NCBI GenBank assembly: GCA_938034705.1
Contig: CALHMG010000039.1
Coordinates: 1 to 48,536, forward strand
DNA: 48,536 nt
From: an uncultured Gammaproteobacteria bacterium
GTDB taxonomy: Bacteria; Pseudomonadota; Gammaproteobacteria; Arenicellales; CALHMG01
Reading direction: 5' to 3'
The notes below the pieces were generated by a model. The model was given only the letters and a program-made list of their open reading frames with translations. It had not been told where the DNA came from and searched no databases. Position 1 is the stretch's first letter. Each line of letters begins with the position of its first letter. The translations under genes and the position numbers were made by a program. Below, in pieces: positions 1 through 9,087 of this stretch.

Positions 1-788
1 AGCTCAGCGGCGCGGTCCGGATTGTCGTCGAGCCATTTGCGAATGCTCTGAAGGCTCACCTCCTTGAGCGGGATTTCGTTCATCCGCACGAGCTCACGTC
101 CGATCGACACATACGGTTGCCCGTTTTGATTCGCGTAGCCGACGCCGACGATACGGCCGTCTTCCAGGCGCACGCGTCCTGATCCCTGGACCTGCAAAAA
201 GAACGCCTCGGCCGCGCTGTCGACCCACAGCAGTTCCTCGCCCGCCAGCGGACTGGTGCCGGAATCGATCTGTTCACGCGTGAAGTAGGGAACCAGCTTG
301 TTGCCCTGCAGGCGCCCGCGAACCCGTTTGCCCTTGAGTTCGGGGAAGAGATCGGCGAGTTCAACGGTGATCAGATCTTTGGGTGAGGCGTATAGCGGGT
401 AGGGGTAGCGGGCGCTCGGCGTCAGTGAGCCCTTGAGCAGCGGCGCGTAGTAGCCGGTAATCAGTCCGGTCGGTCCGTCAGCTGCAGAAACGGGCCGGGC
501 CACGAAGTGGGCTTTGAAGAAGTCCGCAACTGTGCGATCGGTGGGATTGGTCAGGGCGGCGGCTTTGGCGCATACGGCGACGAGCGCCGGGTTGTTCAGC
601 CGCTTGCCCGCGCTGCAGCTTGCGATGAACGCAGGCCAGGCCTCGGAGTGGGAATCTTCGCTCCAGCCCGGAAGCTGCGAGAGCTCGATTGCGCCCCCAA
701 GCGGGCCATCGTGTCGCGGTGATACCGCGCAGCCTGTGACCAGCGCGAGTACACAGACTCCTGCTAGCAAGCGATACAGATGATTCAT
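1..788 (-). CDS. mltA: Membrane-bound lytic murein transglycosylase A, C-terminal part outside window
   Basis: Lytic transglycosylase that cleaves the MurNAc-GlcNAc bond of peptidoglycan with 1,6-anhydro ring formation, acting at the inner face of the outer membrane. Translating from the ATG at 788 gives a lipoprotein signal: a hydrophobic stretch followed by the lipobox VTGC near residue 20. Further on come the family motif ITGYYAP and the segments FFLQVQGSG and YANQNGQPY, typical of the MltA barrel domain. The frame stays open to base 1, so the C-terminus, including the 3D domain with its catalytic aspartate, lies outside the window. The start is one base beyond the stop of the upstream sulfotransferase gene, so the two are probably co-transcribed and translationally coupled. 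Family assignment is firm; completeness cannot be judged. Confidence 0.9.
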   Translation of the reverse strand, partial: MNHLYRLLAGVCVLALVTGCAVSPRHDGPLGGAIELSQLPGWSEDSHSEAWPAFIASCSAGKRLNNPALVAVCAKAAALTNPTDRTVADFFKAHFVARPVSAADGPTGLITGYYAPLLKGSLTPSARYPYPLYASPKDLITVELADLFPELKGKRVRGRLQGNKLVPYFTREQIDSGTSPLAGEELLWVDSAAEAFFLQVQGSGRVRLEDGRIVGVGYANQNGQPYVSIGRELVRMNEIPLKEVSLQSIRKWLDDNPDRAAE

Positions 789-789
789 G

Positions 790-1536
790 TCAGCGTTCGT
801 AACCCAGCGCATCAAAAATGTTCCCAAAGGCAAGATAGCAGGCTTCCTTTTGTTCATCGGTCATTACCTCGGTGGCAGGGCGGGCCTGTTTTTTCAGATT
901 GCGTTTTGTCACCGGAAGACTGTCTCGGAGTTTCAGATCAAATTTTGATTCAAGAGTCTGAAGGTCTTCGTCGAGGTGTTCGTAGCGAATGACAAAATCC
1001 GGCAGCAGCTGATCGTCGTCAAAGTAAAACACCTGGTTGGTCTGACGGCGATCGGTTTTGATGATCTGATCGATCGCGTGGGGCAGATTGAAGTTCGGAT
1101 TGCGCTGGTTGCGCCAGCTTGCGAGCGACATGACCTGCTCGTACGGATGGCGCGACATGGTCACGTAGGTGGCGCTGCGCAAGAGTTCGGCGCCGTCCGT
1201 CTGCGCAAGTTTCGGCGGCGTCATGTGGCTGGAATACTTTACATCTTCATCGGCGTAGAGCACCGGCGCACCGTCTTCGAGGCGTCCGAGTTTGTCGAGG
1301 GTGCGCAGGACCTTGAGCTTTTTGCGGTATTGCGCGTCGACGTCGTTGTCGACGGCCCAGTTGCAGGGCATCTGACCGCCGAGGTCGATGCGTTTAAATT
1401 CATCATCGAGGTGACCGCCAAACGGCGTGACGATGTCGGATACGCTGGCGTTGCATGACAGCGCGATCTCGACACTCGTGCCCGCCGTTTTAAACGGCTT
1501 GAGGAAGAGCAGATTGTGTTCTTTCAGGTAGATCAT
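790..1536 (-). CDS. Sulfotransferase family protein
   Basis: 248-residue protein of the PAPS-dependent sulfotransferase superfamily. Near the N-terminus (residues 11-21) FLKPFKTAGTS matches the 5'-phosphosulfate binding loop, in the KxAGTS form seen in carbohydrate-type sulfotransferases. The segment SRHPYEQVMSLASW (about residue 130) resembles the 3'-phosphate binding region with its conserved Arg and Ser. No signal peptide or membrane segment is visible, so a cytoplasmic enzyme modifying a polysaccharide, lipid or small molecule is likely; the acceptor cannot be inferred. The stop is one base before the mltA start, which suggests an envelope context, but the pairing may be coincidental. The start was chosen because the P-loop-like motif follows it directly. 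Confidence 0.75.
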   Translation of the reverse strand: MIYLKEHNLLFLKPFKTAGTSVEIALSCNASVSDIVTPFGGHLDDEFKRIDLGGQMPCNWAVDNDVDAQYRKKLKVLRTLDKLGRLEDGAPVLYADEDVKYSSHMTPPKLAQTDGAELLRSATYVTMSRHPYEQVMSLASWRNQRNPNFNLPHAIDQIIKTDRRQTNQVFYFDDDQLLPDFVIRYEHLDEDLQTLESKFDLKLRDSLPVTKRNLKKQARPATEVMTDEQKEACYLAFGNIFDALGYER

Positions 1537-1661
1537 GATGATCGTCAGGCGAATCGCGGTCCGACAACTGTCGCGCGAGTTTACGGGATCCTGCCGTTCT
1601 GTCCACCGCGCGCCGTTGAGTTATGATGCAGACAGTTGATCGCGATCTGGAGTGCTCACGA

Positions 1662-2510
1662 ATGAAAACTGTACTGTTGCCGGTGTCAGCAAAGGGACCG
1701 GTCGGGCCGGCCGCCGACTTTGCAATTGCCCTGAGTCAAAAACAGGCGGGACATATTCAGGTGGTGCACGTCAGACCGTTACCGCCCATCGTCGCTGGTG
1801 AAGGCATTACGGTGCCCGGAGACTACGTCACGCGCATGGCAGAGGAGGGGCGACAGCAGGGCGAGAGTGCGCGTCAGTCCTTTGATGCAAGAATGTCCGC
1901 AGACGGTATCGAGGTGCTTGACGACCTCGATGGAGCGAGCACCACCGTGACGGCGGCATGGGCCGAGTTCGATGGTGTTGAGAGTCAGGTCATTGGCGAA
2001 GTCGGTCGAAGTTATGACCTTATCGTGCTCGATCGCCGAGACGGCACGTCGGGCCACGACTGGAAAGCGGCCGTTGAGGCGGGACTGTTCGAGTCCGGTC
2101 GACCGGTCGTGCTCGCGGCGAGTGACGAGGCTGCCAACGCCGCAACGGATCGCGTCGTGATTGCGTGGAACGGCAGTACCGAAACCGCGCGCTGCATCGC
2201 ACTGGCAAGGCCGATTCTTGAGCGCGCCAGTTCGGTTGAGGTTGTGAGCGTTGAGGGCGGCATCGTGCCGGGACCCTCGGGCGATGACGTGGCGCGCCAT
2301 CTGCAGCGCAACGGCATTGTTGCGACGACGACGCATCTGGAAAACCGCGCCAACGTGGGAGCGGCGATTCTGGCCCACGCCAAAAGCTATGACGCCGATC
2401 TGCTGATCAAGGGTGCCTTTACCCAGAGTCGGCTAAGGCAGATGATTTTTGGCGGGGCGACCAGTCACATTCTCGACGAGGCAACGATCCCGGTCTTTCT
2501 GGCCCACTGA
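1662..2510 (+). CDS. Universal stress protein family (UspA), two-domain length
   Basis: About 282 residues from the ATG at 1662, which has GGAG nine bases upstream; an in-frame ATG at 1623 would add 13 residues but has weaker support. The N-terminus MKTVLLPVS and the C-terminal stretch with GGATSHILDEATIPVFLAH are characteristic of Usp folds. The C-terminal half carries the better-conserved Usp signature (VVIAWNGSTETARCIALA, then the glycine-rich tail), while the N-terminal half is more diverged. Two-domain Usp proteins are usually cytoplasmic and bind nucleotides or stress ligands. The tail does not match the full ATP-binding pattern G-2x-G-9x-G(S/T), so ATP binding is uncertain. The gene stands alone, followed by a GC-rich hairpin. 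Confidence 0.85.
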   Translation: MKTVLLPVSAKGPVGPAADFAIALSQKQAGHIQVVHVRPLPPIVAGEGITVPGDYVTRMAEEGRQQGESARQSFDARMSADGIEVLDDLDGASTTVTAAWAEFDGVESQVIGEVGRSYDLIVLDRRDGTSGHDWKAAVEAGLFESGRPVVLAASDEAANAATDRVVIAWNGSTETARCIALARPILERASSVEVVSVEGGIVPGPSGDDVARHLQRNGIVATTTHLENRANVGAAILAHAKSYDADLLIKGAFTQSRLRQMIFGGATSHILDEATIPVFLAH

Positions 2511-2520
2511 CAACGCAGGC

Positions 2521-2541
2521 GCGCGGGCTCGATGCCCGCGC
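2521..2541. terminator. GC-rich hairpin between convergent genes
   Basis: Perfect 8-bp stem GCGCGGGC/GCCCGCGC with a 5-base loop, ten bases after the usp stop and about 20 bases from the stop of the convergent DUF1223 gene. A second small inverted repeat (GGGTA TTT ACCC) follows. There is no T-run, so this may be a bidirectional RNA end-stabilising hairpin or a weak terminator rather than a canonical intrinsic one. Confidence 0.5.
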
Positions 2542-2561
2542 AGGGTATTTACCCGTGTGCG

Positions 2562-3365
2562 TCAGTTTTCAACCTGTGTCAGCCACCCACCTGTAGCCTG
2601 AAGTGGCTCGGGGTCCTGGCTGTAGCTGACCCAGGCCGCGAGGGCTCGTTTTTTGGACTCGGCGCGTAGCGTTGGCAAATCGAGTTCGGCGCTGTGCTTG
2701 CCGTCGGCGGAAGCTTTAAGCGCCGTCGCGTTGTCCCCGAGAACAATAAAATCGTGCTCAAGCGTGCGTCCGGCGTTTTCACCGCGGTCCACCGATGACT
2801 GCAGATCAAATCCGAGTACGGCGATGTGTACCGTGAAGCGCTTGTCTGCCTCTACGCCTTTGGGCGTGAACGTCGCCGTGACTCGTCCGTCATTAACCAC
2901 GACATCCAGCTCCCCGGGCGTTGACTCGGGAATGGTCGGGTTGGTGCGGCGCCATTTGCGCCATTCGCTGCCGGCCGCGAAAAAACCAGGTGTATAGATC
3001 GTGCCCATGCCAAGGCGCCAGGCGTGCTCGCGCTGGCGTTTGGTGTAATCGGGACTTGCGTAGGGGTCTTTCCAGCCAATGTAATCCCAGTAGTCGACGT
3101 GAAAGGCAACCGGCACTACTGACTTCCACAGCGTGCGGTCATCAAGAAAAGTCGACATGAAGCGTTCGGCGGGCGGGCAGCTGCTGCAGCCTTCCGAGGT
3201 GTAAAGCTCGACCAGAGCAACCTGTTTATCACCGGACGAAAACCTGACCTCGCCCGCGTGGGCAAGCGGCATGAGAACTGTGGCGATCAATGCGGCGACG
3301 CAGGTAACAAGGCGTGAAGATGTCCTGGCGTCTGCCTGGGCGTATTGAGCTGAAGTCGTTTTCAT
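2562..3365 (-). CDS. DUF1223 family thioredoxin-like exported protein
   Basis: 267 residues from the ATG at 3365. This start gives a clear signal peptide (about residues 15-36, ending LAHA|GEV), while a longer reading would run into the neighbouring channel gene. The segment VELYTSEGCSSCPPAE holds a CxxC motif at the start of a thioredoxin-like fold, the hallmark of DUF1223. The DYWDYIGWKDP segment is also typical of the family. The protein is predicted to be periplasmic or membrane-attached; its redox partner is unknown. The gene is downstream of the potassium channel gene on the same strand with a 67-base gap and may be transcribed with it. Confidence 0.85.
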   Translation of the reverse strand: MKTTSAQYAQADARTSSRLVTCVAALIATVLMPLAHAGEVRFSSGDKQVALVELYTSEGCSSCPPAERFMSTFLDDRTLWKSVVPVAFHVDYWDYIGWKDPYASPDYTKRQREHAWRLGMGTIYTPGFFAAGSEWRKWRRTNPTIPESTPGELDVVVNDGRVTATFTPKGVEADKRFTVHIAVLGFDLQSSVDRGENAGRTLEHDFIVLGDNATALKASADGKHSAELDLPTLRAESKKRALAAWVSYSQDPEPLQATGGWLTQVEN

Positions 3366-3432
3366 TGGGATAAGGCTCGACGTGATGTACAAATATTGGA
3401 CCATAAAAAACATCACGGGTTCATCACGGTTA

Positions 3433-5229
3433 CTAGGTGGTTCTCCCGACAAGTTTTTTCCAAAGCCAGCCACGTGCGAGTCTTTTACCTGTGGAGCAGT
3501 ACTCGAGCGTTACCGAATCGGTAAGCGTCGCACGCATTCTTGCGCGGGCTTCGTTGTTGCCGGCGATCAGAAGTTCATCACCAATCTGAAGTCGTTCGGA
3601 TAGTTCAGGCGTCATCACGCGCTCGTTGCGGCGCTTGATCATCAGCACGGTTGCGGTGAGCTGATTGTTGCGCGCCTGGGGGTTGCGCAGGAGATCACCG
3701 AGCCGAAGCTCATTGTCTTCAAGATACTGACACACAACCGGGTATTCACGACTGTGCAGCGCCAGCACCCAGGTTTCGGGCGCGGTGAGGTGATCACGCT
3801 GCTTGCCGGCATGATCGGCGCCGTGGGTCGACGTGCCCCCGGCGAGTTCATGCATCGTCTGGTACAGCGATTCAATCCAGCGAGGGGACTGCTCCGGTAG
3901 CCGACTCAGGAAGTCTTCGGTGAGCGGCGTCATGATCGCCTCGAGAATTCGACTGGAGATGATTTCCGAGCTCTGAAAAACGAGAGGCAGTTTCGCGGCT
4001 CTGAAGATTGCCGTGTTTTCCGTGCGTGACTGCCGGGCAATGGAATAAAGGTCGGGCAGCAGGTCCGTCGCCGTGAGAACGATCGAAAGATTGTTGGTGT
4101 CATCGTCCGTTGCGGCGACGAGACCGTCGGCGCGCTCGATGCCGGCTTCGCGCAGTGTTATCGCTTCTGTACCGCGTCCCTTGATAGAGCCCGCGGGCGA
4201 GTTTGTGCGTTCGGGATCAAGCTCGATAATTGTTGTCGTGCTGCCAAGTTCGGTCAGGACGCGGTTGACGGCTTTGCCAAAGCGTCCGTAGCCGCAGACC
4301 AGCCATCGACCCACGGGCGGCGATTTAGCGGCGATCACTTTTGAGCCGGGCACCGCGGTCAGCAGTCCGCGAATCTCGGCACGGGCGGGTGCCGACATGT
4401 TGGTTTTCAGCGTTTCGGCGAACGCTTCGTACGGATTGATGATGTAGTCCCGGTGGCCGGATTTCTGTCCAGTGATATCCAGGAACGAGGCCATGTTGCG
4501 CGCCGCGTCTTCGGTTTCAGCGCGGCAGATGACCATCAAGCGCGGGTTAAGAAGCTTGGCGGTGATCGCGACTTTGAGATTGACATCATCGGACAGAGTG
4601 AGCGCCAGCAGTCCCGCACAGTTGCGATGCTTGAGACCGGCATCAAGCAGCACCTGGGATTGCGATGCGTCGGCCATGGCGGCCGGCACATGTCGCACAA
4701 AATGTTCCAGCTGCAGCGAATCGACAACGTTCTGGTCTCGATCAACCGCAACCGCCCGGATACCACGATCGGTCAGCGCGCGAATCACCATGGTGCCTGT
4801 GTCGCCTGCACCGCAGACGAGATAAAAGGGCTGGGACATCCGTTTGACGCTGCGCACAAACTGGTTGTGCGTAAGCGCGCGTCTGAATACCGGGTCCTGG
4901 AGCAGCGAGATCACGGTACCGATGGCGTACAGCCAGCTGATAACCGTGGCGTAGATCGTAACGAGCGTCCAGAGTCTTTGATCGTGAGTGAAAGGGTGTG
5001 GCAGTTCACCAAATCCAATCGTCGAGCCCATGAAGCTGACAAAGTAAAACGCATGGAAAAAACTCATGCGATACGGTTCACCCTGTTCGTCCACACCGGG
5101 TATGAGTACGTAACCCAGCACAGCGACGGCGTAGACAAAAATAAGAACAAGCAGCGGAATACGCATCCGCCGCAGGATCAAAAAGATCACCGGGTGCGTG
5201 TTTGTGTCTCTGGGTTGTCGATATGCCAT
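3433..5229 (-). CDS. Potassium channel with two RCK (TrkA-N) domains
   Basis: 598-residue ion channel. An N-terminal pore module has TM1 near residues 22-43, a pore helix, and the selectivity filter TIGFG at 70-74 in place of the usual TVGYG, then TM2 near 86-110. Two Rossmann-type RCK domains follow, with nucleotide-binding loops GAGDTG (about 140) and GYGRFG (about 312), and a C-terminal region resembling TrkA-C (LRLGDLL to the end). This is the architecture of ligand-gated K+ channels with both RCK domains in one chain. The Phe in the filter is seen in other bacterial channels and still fits K+ selectivity. The next gene upstream, 28 bases away, encodes a small membrane protein, suggesting an operon. 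Confidence 0.88.
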   Translation of the reverse strand: MAYRQPRDTNTHPVIFLILRRMRIPLLVLIFVYAVAVLGYVLIPGVDEQGEPYRMSFFHAFYFVSFMGSTIGFGELPHPFTHDQRLWTLVTIYATVISWLYAIGTVISLLQDPVFRRALTHNQFVRSVKRMSQPFYLVCGAGDTGTMVIRALTDRGIRAVAVDRDQNVVDSLQLEHFVRHVPAAMADASQSQVLLDAGLKHRNCAGLLALTLSDDVNLKVAITAKLLNPRLMVICRAETEDAARNMASFLDITGQKSGHRDYIINPYEAFAETLKTNMSAPARAEIRGLLTAVPGSKVIAAKSPPVGRWLVCGYGRFGKAVNRVLTELGSTTTIIELDPERTNSPAGSIKGRGTEAITLREAGIERADGLVAATDDDTNNLSIVLTATDLLPDLYSIARQSRTENTAIFRAAKLPLVFQSSEIISSRILEAIMTPLTEDFLSRLPEQSPRWIESLYQTMHELAGGTSTHGADHAGKQRDHLTAPETWVLALHSREYPVVCQYLEDNELRLGDLLRNPQARNNQLTATVLMIKRRNERVMTPELSERLQIGDELLIAGNNEARARMRATLTDSVTLEYCSTGKRLARGWLWKKLVGRTT

Positions 5230-5257
5230 CGGGCGGGGGACGCGATAAGTTCAGACT

Positions 5258-5641
5258 TCAGCGTCGGTCGGTAACCGTCTCGATCAGCAGGATCATGGCC
5301 GAAACAATGTTGGCGATGAGGGCGCCGCCGGATAAAGAGACGATGGTCGCCATCGTCGACGGGCTCAAGGCGCCGTCCGCCATCGGCGTTGCAAACAACC
5401 AGACCAGGCTTGCCGCGATGAGCTGCACGTCGGCAACGAGACTTGCGGCAAGCAGCATGGATCCCTGCCAGCTCTTGTCACCAATTTTGAGAATGGTCGT
5501 CAGCACGCTGACAACGAGAGCGGCCCACAGTTCGTACTGGTGATGATGGCCGGGGTCAGACGGGTCGCCGTAGAAGAAACCAAAGTTGAGCGTCAGCGCC
5601 AGCAGCACAAAGAACGCGAAGACGACTCTTTCAAAATTCAT
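5258..5641 (-). CDS. Small four-helix membrane protein, DUF6394-like
   Basis: 127 residues, mostly hydrophobic, with four predicted membrane helices (about residues 6-24, 39-55, 63-85 and 97-120). The periplasm- or loop-facing segment GDPSDPGHHHQYELWAA is rich in acidic residues and histidines. The N-terminal pattern MNFERVVFAFFVLLALTLNF and the loop match what I recall of the DUF6394 family, known mainly from gammaproteobacteria. It ends 28 bases before the start of the RCK potassium channel on the same strand, so it may be a channel partner; this is an inference from position. The family name is from memory and was not checked by search. Confidence 0.7.
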   Translation of the reverse strand: MNFERVVFAFFVLLALTLNFGFFYGDPSDPGHHHQYELWAALVVSVLTTILKIGDKSWQGSMLLAASLVADVQLIAASLVWLFATPMADGALSPSTMATIVSLSGGALIANIVSAMILLIETVTDRR

Positions 5642-5737
5642 GGCGTGGGTGAAGACCTGACGTGCGGGGTTTACGAGCTCAATTATACGGCAAACTGATA
5701 TACGGCGGGCGAATGAGCACCGGCTAAAACAGCGTGG

Positions 5738-6088
5738 TTATGCGATGAGAATATTCTTTGACATTCCGGCGCGGCGATCTCGTTGGCCGGTAAATTCATG
5801 GGCCTCGAGGCTGCCGCTGCGATGCAGGCTGAGGATTGTTGCGCAGAAGTGGCGCACCCAGTGGGGCATCTGCCGCGAGAAGATATAACGGGTAAACGAC
5901 TGGTGCAGGTCCTGATCGGCCGCCTCAACCCCGAACCACTGACGATAGGCAATTCTGAATACTTCAAACTCTGAAACCGTCAGCACGTTGCTGACGATAA
6001 CGACGGTCTTCGGACTGGTGCAGGCCGAGTGTGCATCGGGGGTGTTGGTCGATTGCAGCAGTCGGGTAATGTCGTCGAAAAAAGCCAT
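5738..6088 (-). CDS. Hypothetical protein
   Basis: I do not recognise this protein. From the ATG at 6088 it has 116 residues; an ATG at 6121 would add 11. It looks soluble, with no signal peptide or membrane segment, and an N-terminal half TVVIVSNVLTVSEFEVFRIA that could form a strand followed by a helix. The aromatic- and His-rich middle (RQMPHWVRHF) suggests a folded helical domain rather than noise. It lies 96 bases upstream of the DUF6394-like gene on the same strand and could lead that operon. Coding status is supported by an open frame through a stretch where other frames are less convincing, but it remains uncertain. Confidence 0.5.
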   Translation of the reverse strand: MAFFDDITRLLQSTNTPDAHSACTSPKTVVIVSNVLTVSEFEVFRIAYRQWFGVEAADQDLHQSFTRYIFSRQMPHWVRHFCATILSLHRSGSLEAHEFTGQRDRRAGMSKNILIA

Positions 6089-6228
6089 GTCTAAAAAACG
6101 TCCAACCTCGGGTCTGTACATGGAAAAGGTAGGTTGTTAAACCCAAATGGCCAGTTCACCCGGATCTGCGGGGTTGTTTCGGCCAATGCCGGTAGACCAG
6201 CGCCTGCGCAGGCTGCACAATTCGATGG

Positions 6229-9087
6229 ATGAGCGGTCGTTTACCCCCAAGCAGAACACTCAAGCGAGGATCGCGGCTGGACGCCATTGTGGTGCTCGAG
6301 CTGCTTCACTCCGACGAGTTCAGTAACACCTACCGAGCGCGCGACGGGCGTCGCGCGGAAACGGTCATTATCCAGGAATATTTTCCGCTTCTTCGCGCCG
6401 AGCGAGCACAGGATAACGTGACCGTTGTCGCCGCCGGCGACATGACGGGTGATTCTTTTGAGACCGGTCTGGCCGGTTTTTTGCATCAGGCCCAGTCGCT
6501 GTCTGCGCTGCGTGATCCGCACATCCGACGCGTCAGTCACTACGCCGAAGCTAACGGCACCGCGTATCTGTTGATGCCCGATGAGCCCGGTGAGTCGCTT
6601 GCGGCAGTGCTTGAACGCAACGAGGAACGGGTTCTTTCCGAAAAAGTGCTGCGAGAGATGGGCCGTTCGCTGCTCAGCGCGCTTCGCACGCTCGACAGCG
6701 TTGGCATGGTGCATGGCGATATCTCGCCACAGACAATATTCGTGCGCCGCGAAGGCGAAGCGATGCTTACTGACTTCGGCATGGCGCGTCACGACTTTTT
6801 CGAAAGCTGCGGCCTCGCCCATGAGGGACTGCGTCAGGGATACGCACCGCTGGAGATGTACGGGGCGCGCCACGATCAGGGCGTGTGGACCGACATCTAT
6901 TCACTCGGCGCTACGCTGTACCGCTGCGTTGCCGGAGTCGATCCGGTGGCGTCGATGGAGCGCGCGAAAACGATCTCATCCGGCAAGCCGGATCCGATGC
7001 AGCCGGCGAGCGAAATTGCGGCAGGTCGATACAGCAAGGGCTTTCTCGGTGAGATTGACGACATGCTGGTGCTCAACCCGGAGCAGAGACCGCGGGACCC
7101 TGCGGTGCTGCTGGGACTTGATGCCCAGGTGCAGCCGGTCAATTTCAAGAGCGTTGAGCCCGAACCACAAACCGCGGCGCCCGCGGCCGCTCCTCGAGCG
7201 GGCGGTCAGTGGCGGTGGGGCATTCTTGCCGGCGCCGCTTCCGCACTTGCGGTGACGCTGCTCGCTGGACTCTGGTTTAAAAATCAGACCCCGGATGTGC
7301 CGGCGCCCCAGCCGTTGGTCGCTGAGGAGCCACAGTCAGTGGTGCAGCCCATTGTCAGTAACGAGGCGCCAGCCGAGTCCGACGAGGCTATCGATGAGGA
7401 CGGCAAGAAGCAGCCTCTGAGTAAGACAACGGATGAAGCTCGCATTGACGAGTATCGGAAGATTCGACAGCAGGAAGACGAGCGCGCGCTCGCGGCCGAA
7501 ATTGAACGCCGCGTCCAGGCCCGTCTTGATACTGAACTTGCCCGCGTCCAGGCGGAATCAGATGCCGCAATAGCTCAGCGGCAAAGTCGGGATGAGGAGC
7601 AGGTTGCCAGTCTGCTGGCCGACGCCCAGCGAGCGTTTGATGAAGGCCGCGTGGCAAGTCCGCCGGGAAACAGCGCGGTCTATTTTTATCAGGAAGCGCT
7701 TTATATTCAGCGCGACAATCCGCAAGCCCGGGCAGGGCTTGATCAGATGTTTACGAATCTCAAGGAGCGAGCCCGCGCTCTGGTGGGCGAAGGCAGAATC
7801 GATCAGGCGCGTGGGCTGATTGAAGTGGTGCGGCTGAACCGACCGGACGATAACGAGATTGACCAGCTGTTCGCGCTCGCGGACGCGCGTCGATCCGAGC
7901 GCGATGAGAGTTTACGAGCACAGCTGCTTGAGCAGACGTCGGCCGCGCAGACGGAAGAAGAAAACAAAAGAGTTTCTACCGTCGCCCAGTCGCTTGAGCG
8001 CGGGTTTCTTGCGCTCACGCGCAAGCAGTATGTCGAGCCTCTTGACGACAGCGCCGCGCAGAATTTTCGCGAGGCCCTGGCCGCGGATCCCGGCAACGTC
8101 GAGGCGTTAGAAGGGATGAATGTCGTGTTCCAGTCGCTGTCGACACTGGCGATGGATGCGCTTGATGCGGGACGGATCGATGATGCGAGGGGTCACCTGA
8201 GTTCGATCGAGTCGCTGGACAAGACCAATCCGGTTGCAATCCTGGTAAAACGAAGCATCGAAGCGCGCAAGCCGGCCCCTGTAGTAGAAGATAATCGTGA
8301 CGCGGTCATTGCCGAGCTGACGTCGCGGGCGGAAGTTGCCGAGTTGCGACTTCAGGAACTCGAGCGATCGAGACGCACCGAGGTGTCGAGCGTGTCCAGT
8401 CAGCAGGAAGAGTTTCGGGTTCGCCTGACCGAACAGGCGAGCACCATCGCTGAGCTGAACACTCGTCTTCAGACGAGTGCCGCCCGTGAACAGTCGCTGA
8501 CGGCGGAGCTGAAAAGCGCCCGTGCCGAAGCGCTTGCGGCAGCTCAGGGAACCGCCGCCGCACCGTCGGTGACGCCGTCAGCCGTACAGCCCTCGATACC
8601 GTCGATTAACGAGAGCCTGCTCGATGGCGTCGCGGCCTATTACGCGGGCGACTACACGACGGCGTTTAATGTCCTGCGGCCCATCGCGGGAACCGGTGAC
8701 TCACGGGCGCAGTTCAGAGTCGGTGTGATGTACTTTCACGGTCGCGGTGTTCAGCCCGATCCCGCCGAGGCCACTCGGTGGTTTAACGCGGCTATCGATG
8801 ACGTACGAAATCGCGCCAGACAGGGCGAGAGCTGGGCGCAGTCGGATCTGGGCACGATGTATGAGCGTGGCTGGAACGTAAACCAGAACTACGAGGTTGC
8901 GGCGAGCTGGTATGACAAGGCGGTGGCCCAGAGCTACGCGCCAGCCCAGAACAATCTGGGTGTGCTGCTTGAGCAGGGACTTGGCGTGCCGCGCGATCGC
9001 GGCGCCGCAATCAGGCTGCTGCGACTGGCCGCGGCTCAGGGCGATGCGATCGCTCGCGAGAACCTGGCGATACTCGACAGCAACTAG
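6229..9087 (+). CDS. Membrane-anchored kinase-like protein (probable pseudokinase) with Sel1 repeats
   Basis: 952 residues. Residues 15-300 form a Ser/Thr kinase-like domain, but key positions differ: the beta-3 lysine position reads VIIQEY (Gln49), the catalytic loop reads HGDISPQT (residues 162-169) instead of HRDxKPxN, while DFG (182-184) is kept. The HRD Asp is present, but the VAIK Lys, the loop Lys and the Asn that binds metal are missing, so phosphotransfer is doubtful. A single membrane helix lies at about 328-350. After it come an acidic linker, long coiled-coil and TPR-like helices, a second coiled coil near 690-770, and three to four Sel1 repeats from about 799 to the end. The kinase-like part should be cytoplasmic and the repeats periplasmic. 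Kinase plus Sel1 or TPR architecture suggests a scaffold or signalling hub. Confidence 0.85.
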   Translation: MSGRLPPSRTLKRGSRLDAIVVLELLHSDEFSNTYRARDGRRAETVIIQEYFPLLRAERAQDNVTVVAAGDMTGDSFETGLAGFLHQAQSLSALRDPHIRRVSHYAEANGTAYLLMPDEPGESLAAVLERNEERVLSEKVLREMGRSLLSALRTLDSVGMVHGDISPQTIFVRREGEAMLTDFGMARHDFFESCGLAHEGLRQGYAPLEMYGARHDQGVWTDIYSLGATLYRCVAGVDPVASMERAKTISSGKPDPMQPASEIAAGRYSKGFLGEIDDMLVLNPEQRPRDPAVLLGLDAQVQPVNFKSVEPEPQTAAPAAAPRAGGQWRWGILAGAASALAVTLLAGLWFKNQTPDVPAPQPLVAEEPQSVVQPIVSNEAPAESDEAIDEDGKKQPLSKTTDEARIDEYRKIRQQEDERALAAEIERRVQARLDTELARVQAESDAAIAQRQSRDEEQVASLLADAQRAFDEGRVASPPGNSAVYFYQEALYIQRDNPQARAGLDQMFTNLKERARALVGEGRIDQARGLIEVVRLNRPDDNEIDQLFALADARRSERDESLRAQLLEQTSAAQTEEENKRVSTVAQSLERGFLALTRKQYVEPLDDSAAQNFREALAADPGNVEALEGMNVVFQSLSTLAMDALDAGRIDDARGHLSSIESLDKTNPVAILVKRSIEARKPAPVVEDNRDAVIAELTSRAEVAELRLQELERSRRTEVSSVSSQQEEFRVRLTEQASTIAELNTRLQTSAAREQSLTAELKSARAEALAAAQGTAAAPSVTPSAVQPSIPSINESLLDGVAAYYAGDYTTAFNVLRPIAGTGDSRAQFRVGVMYFHGRGVQPDPAEATRWFNAAIDDVRNRARQGESWAQSDLGTMYERGWNVNQNYEVAASWYDKAVAQSYAPAQNNLGVLLEQGLGVPRDRGAAIRLLRLAAAQGDAIARENLAILDSN

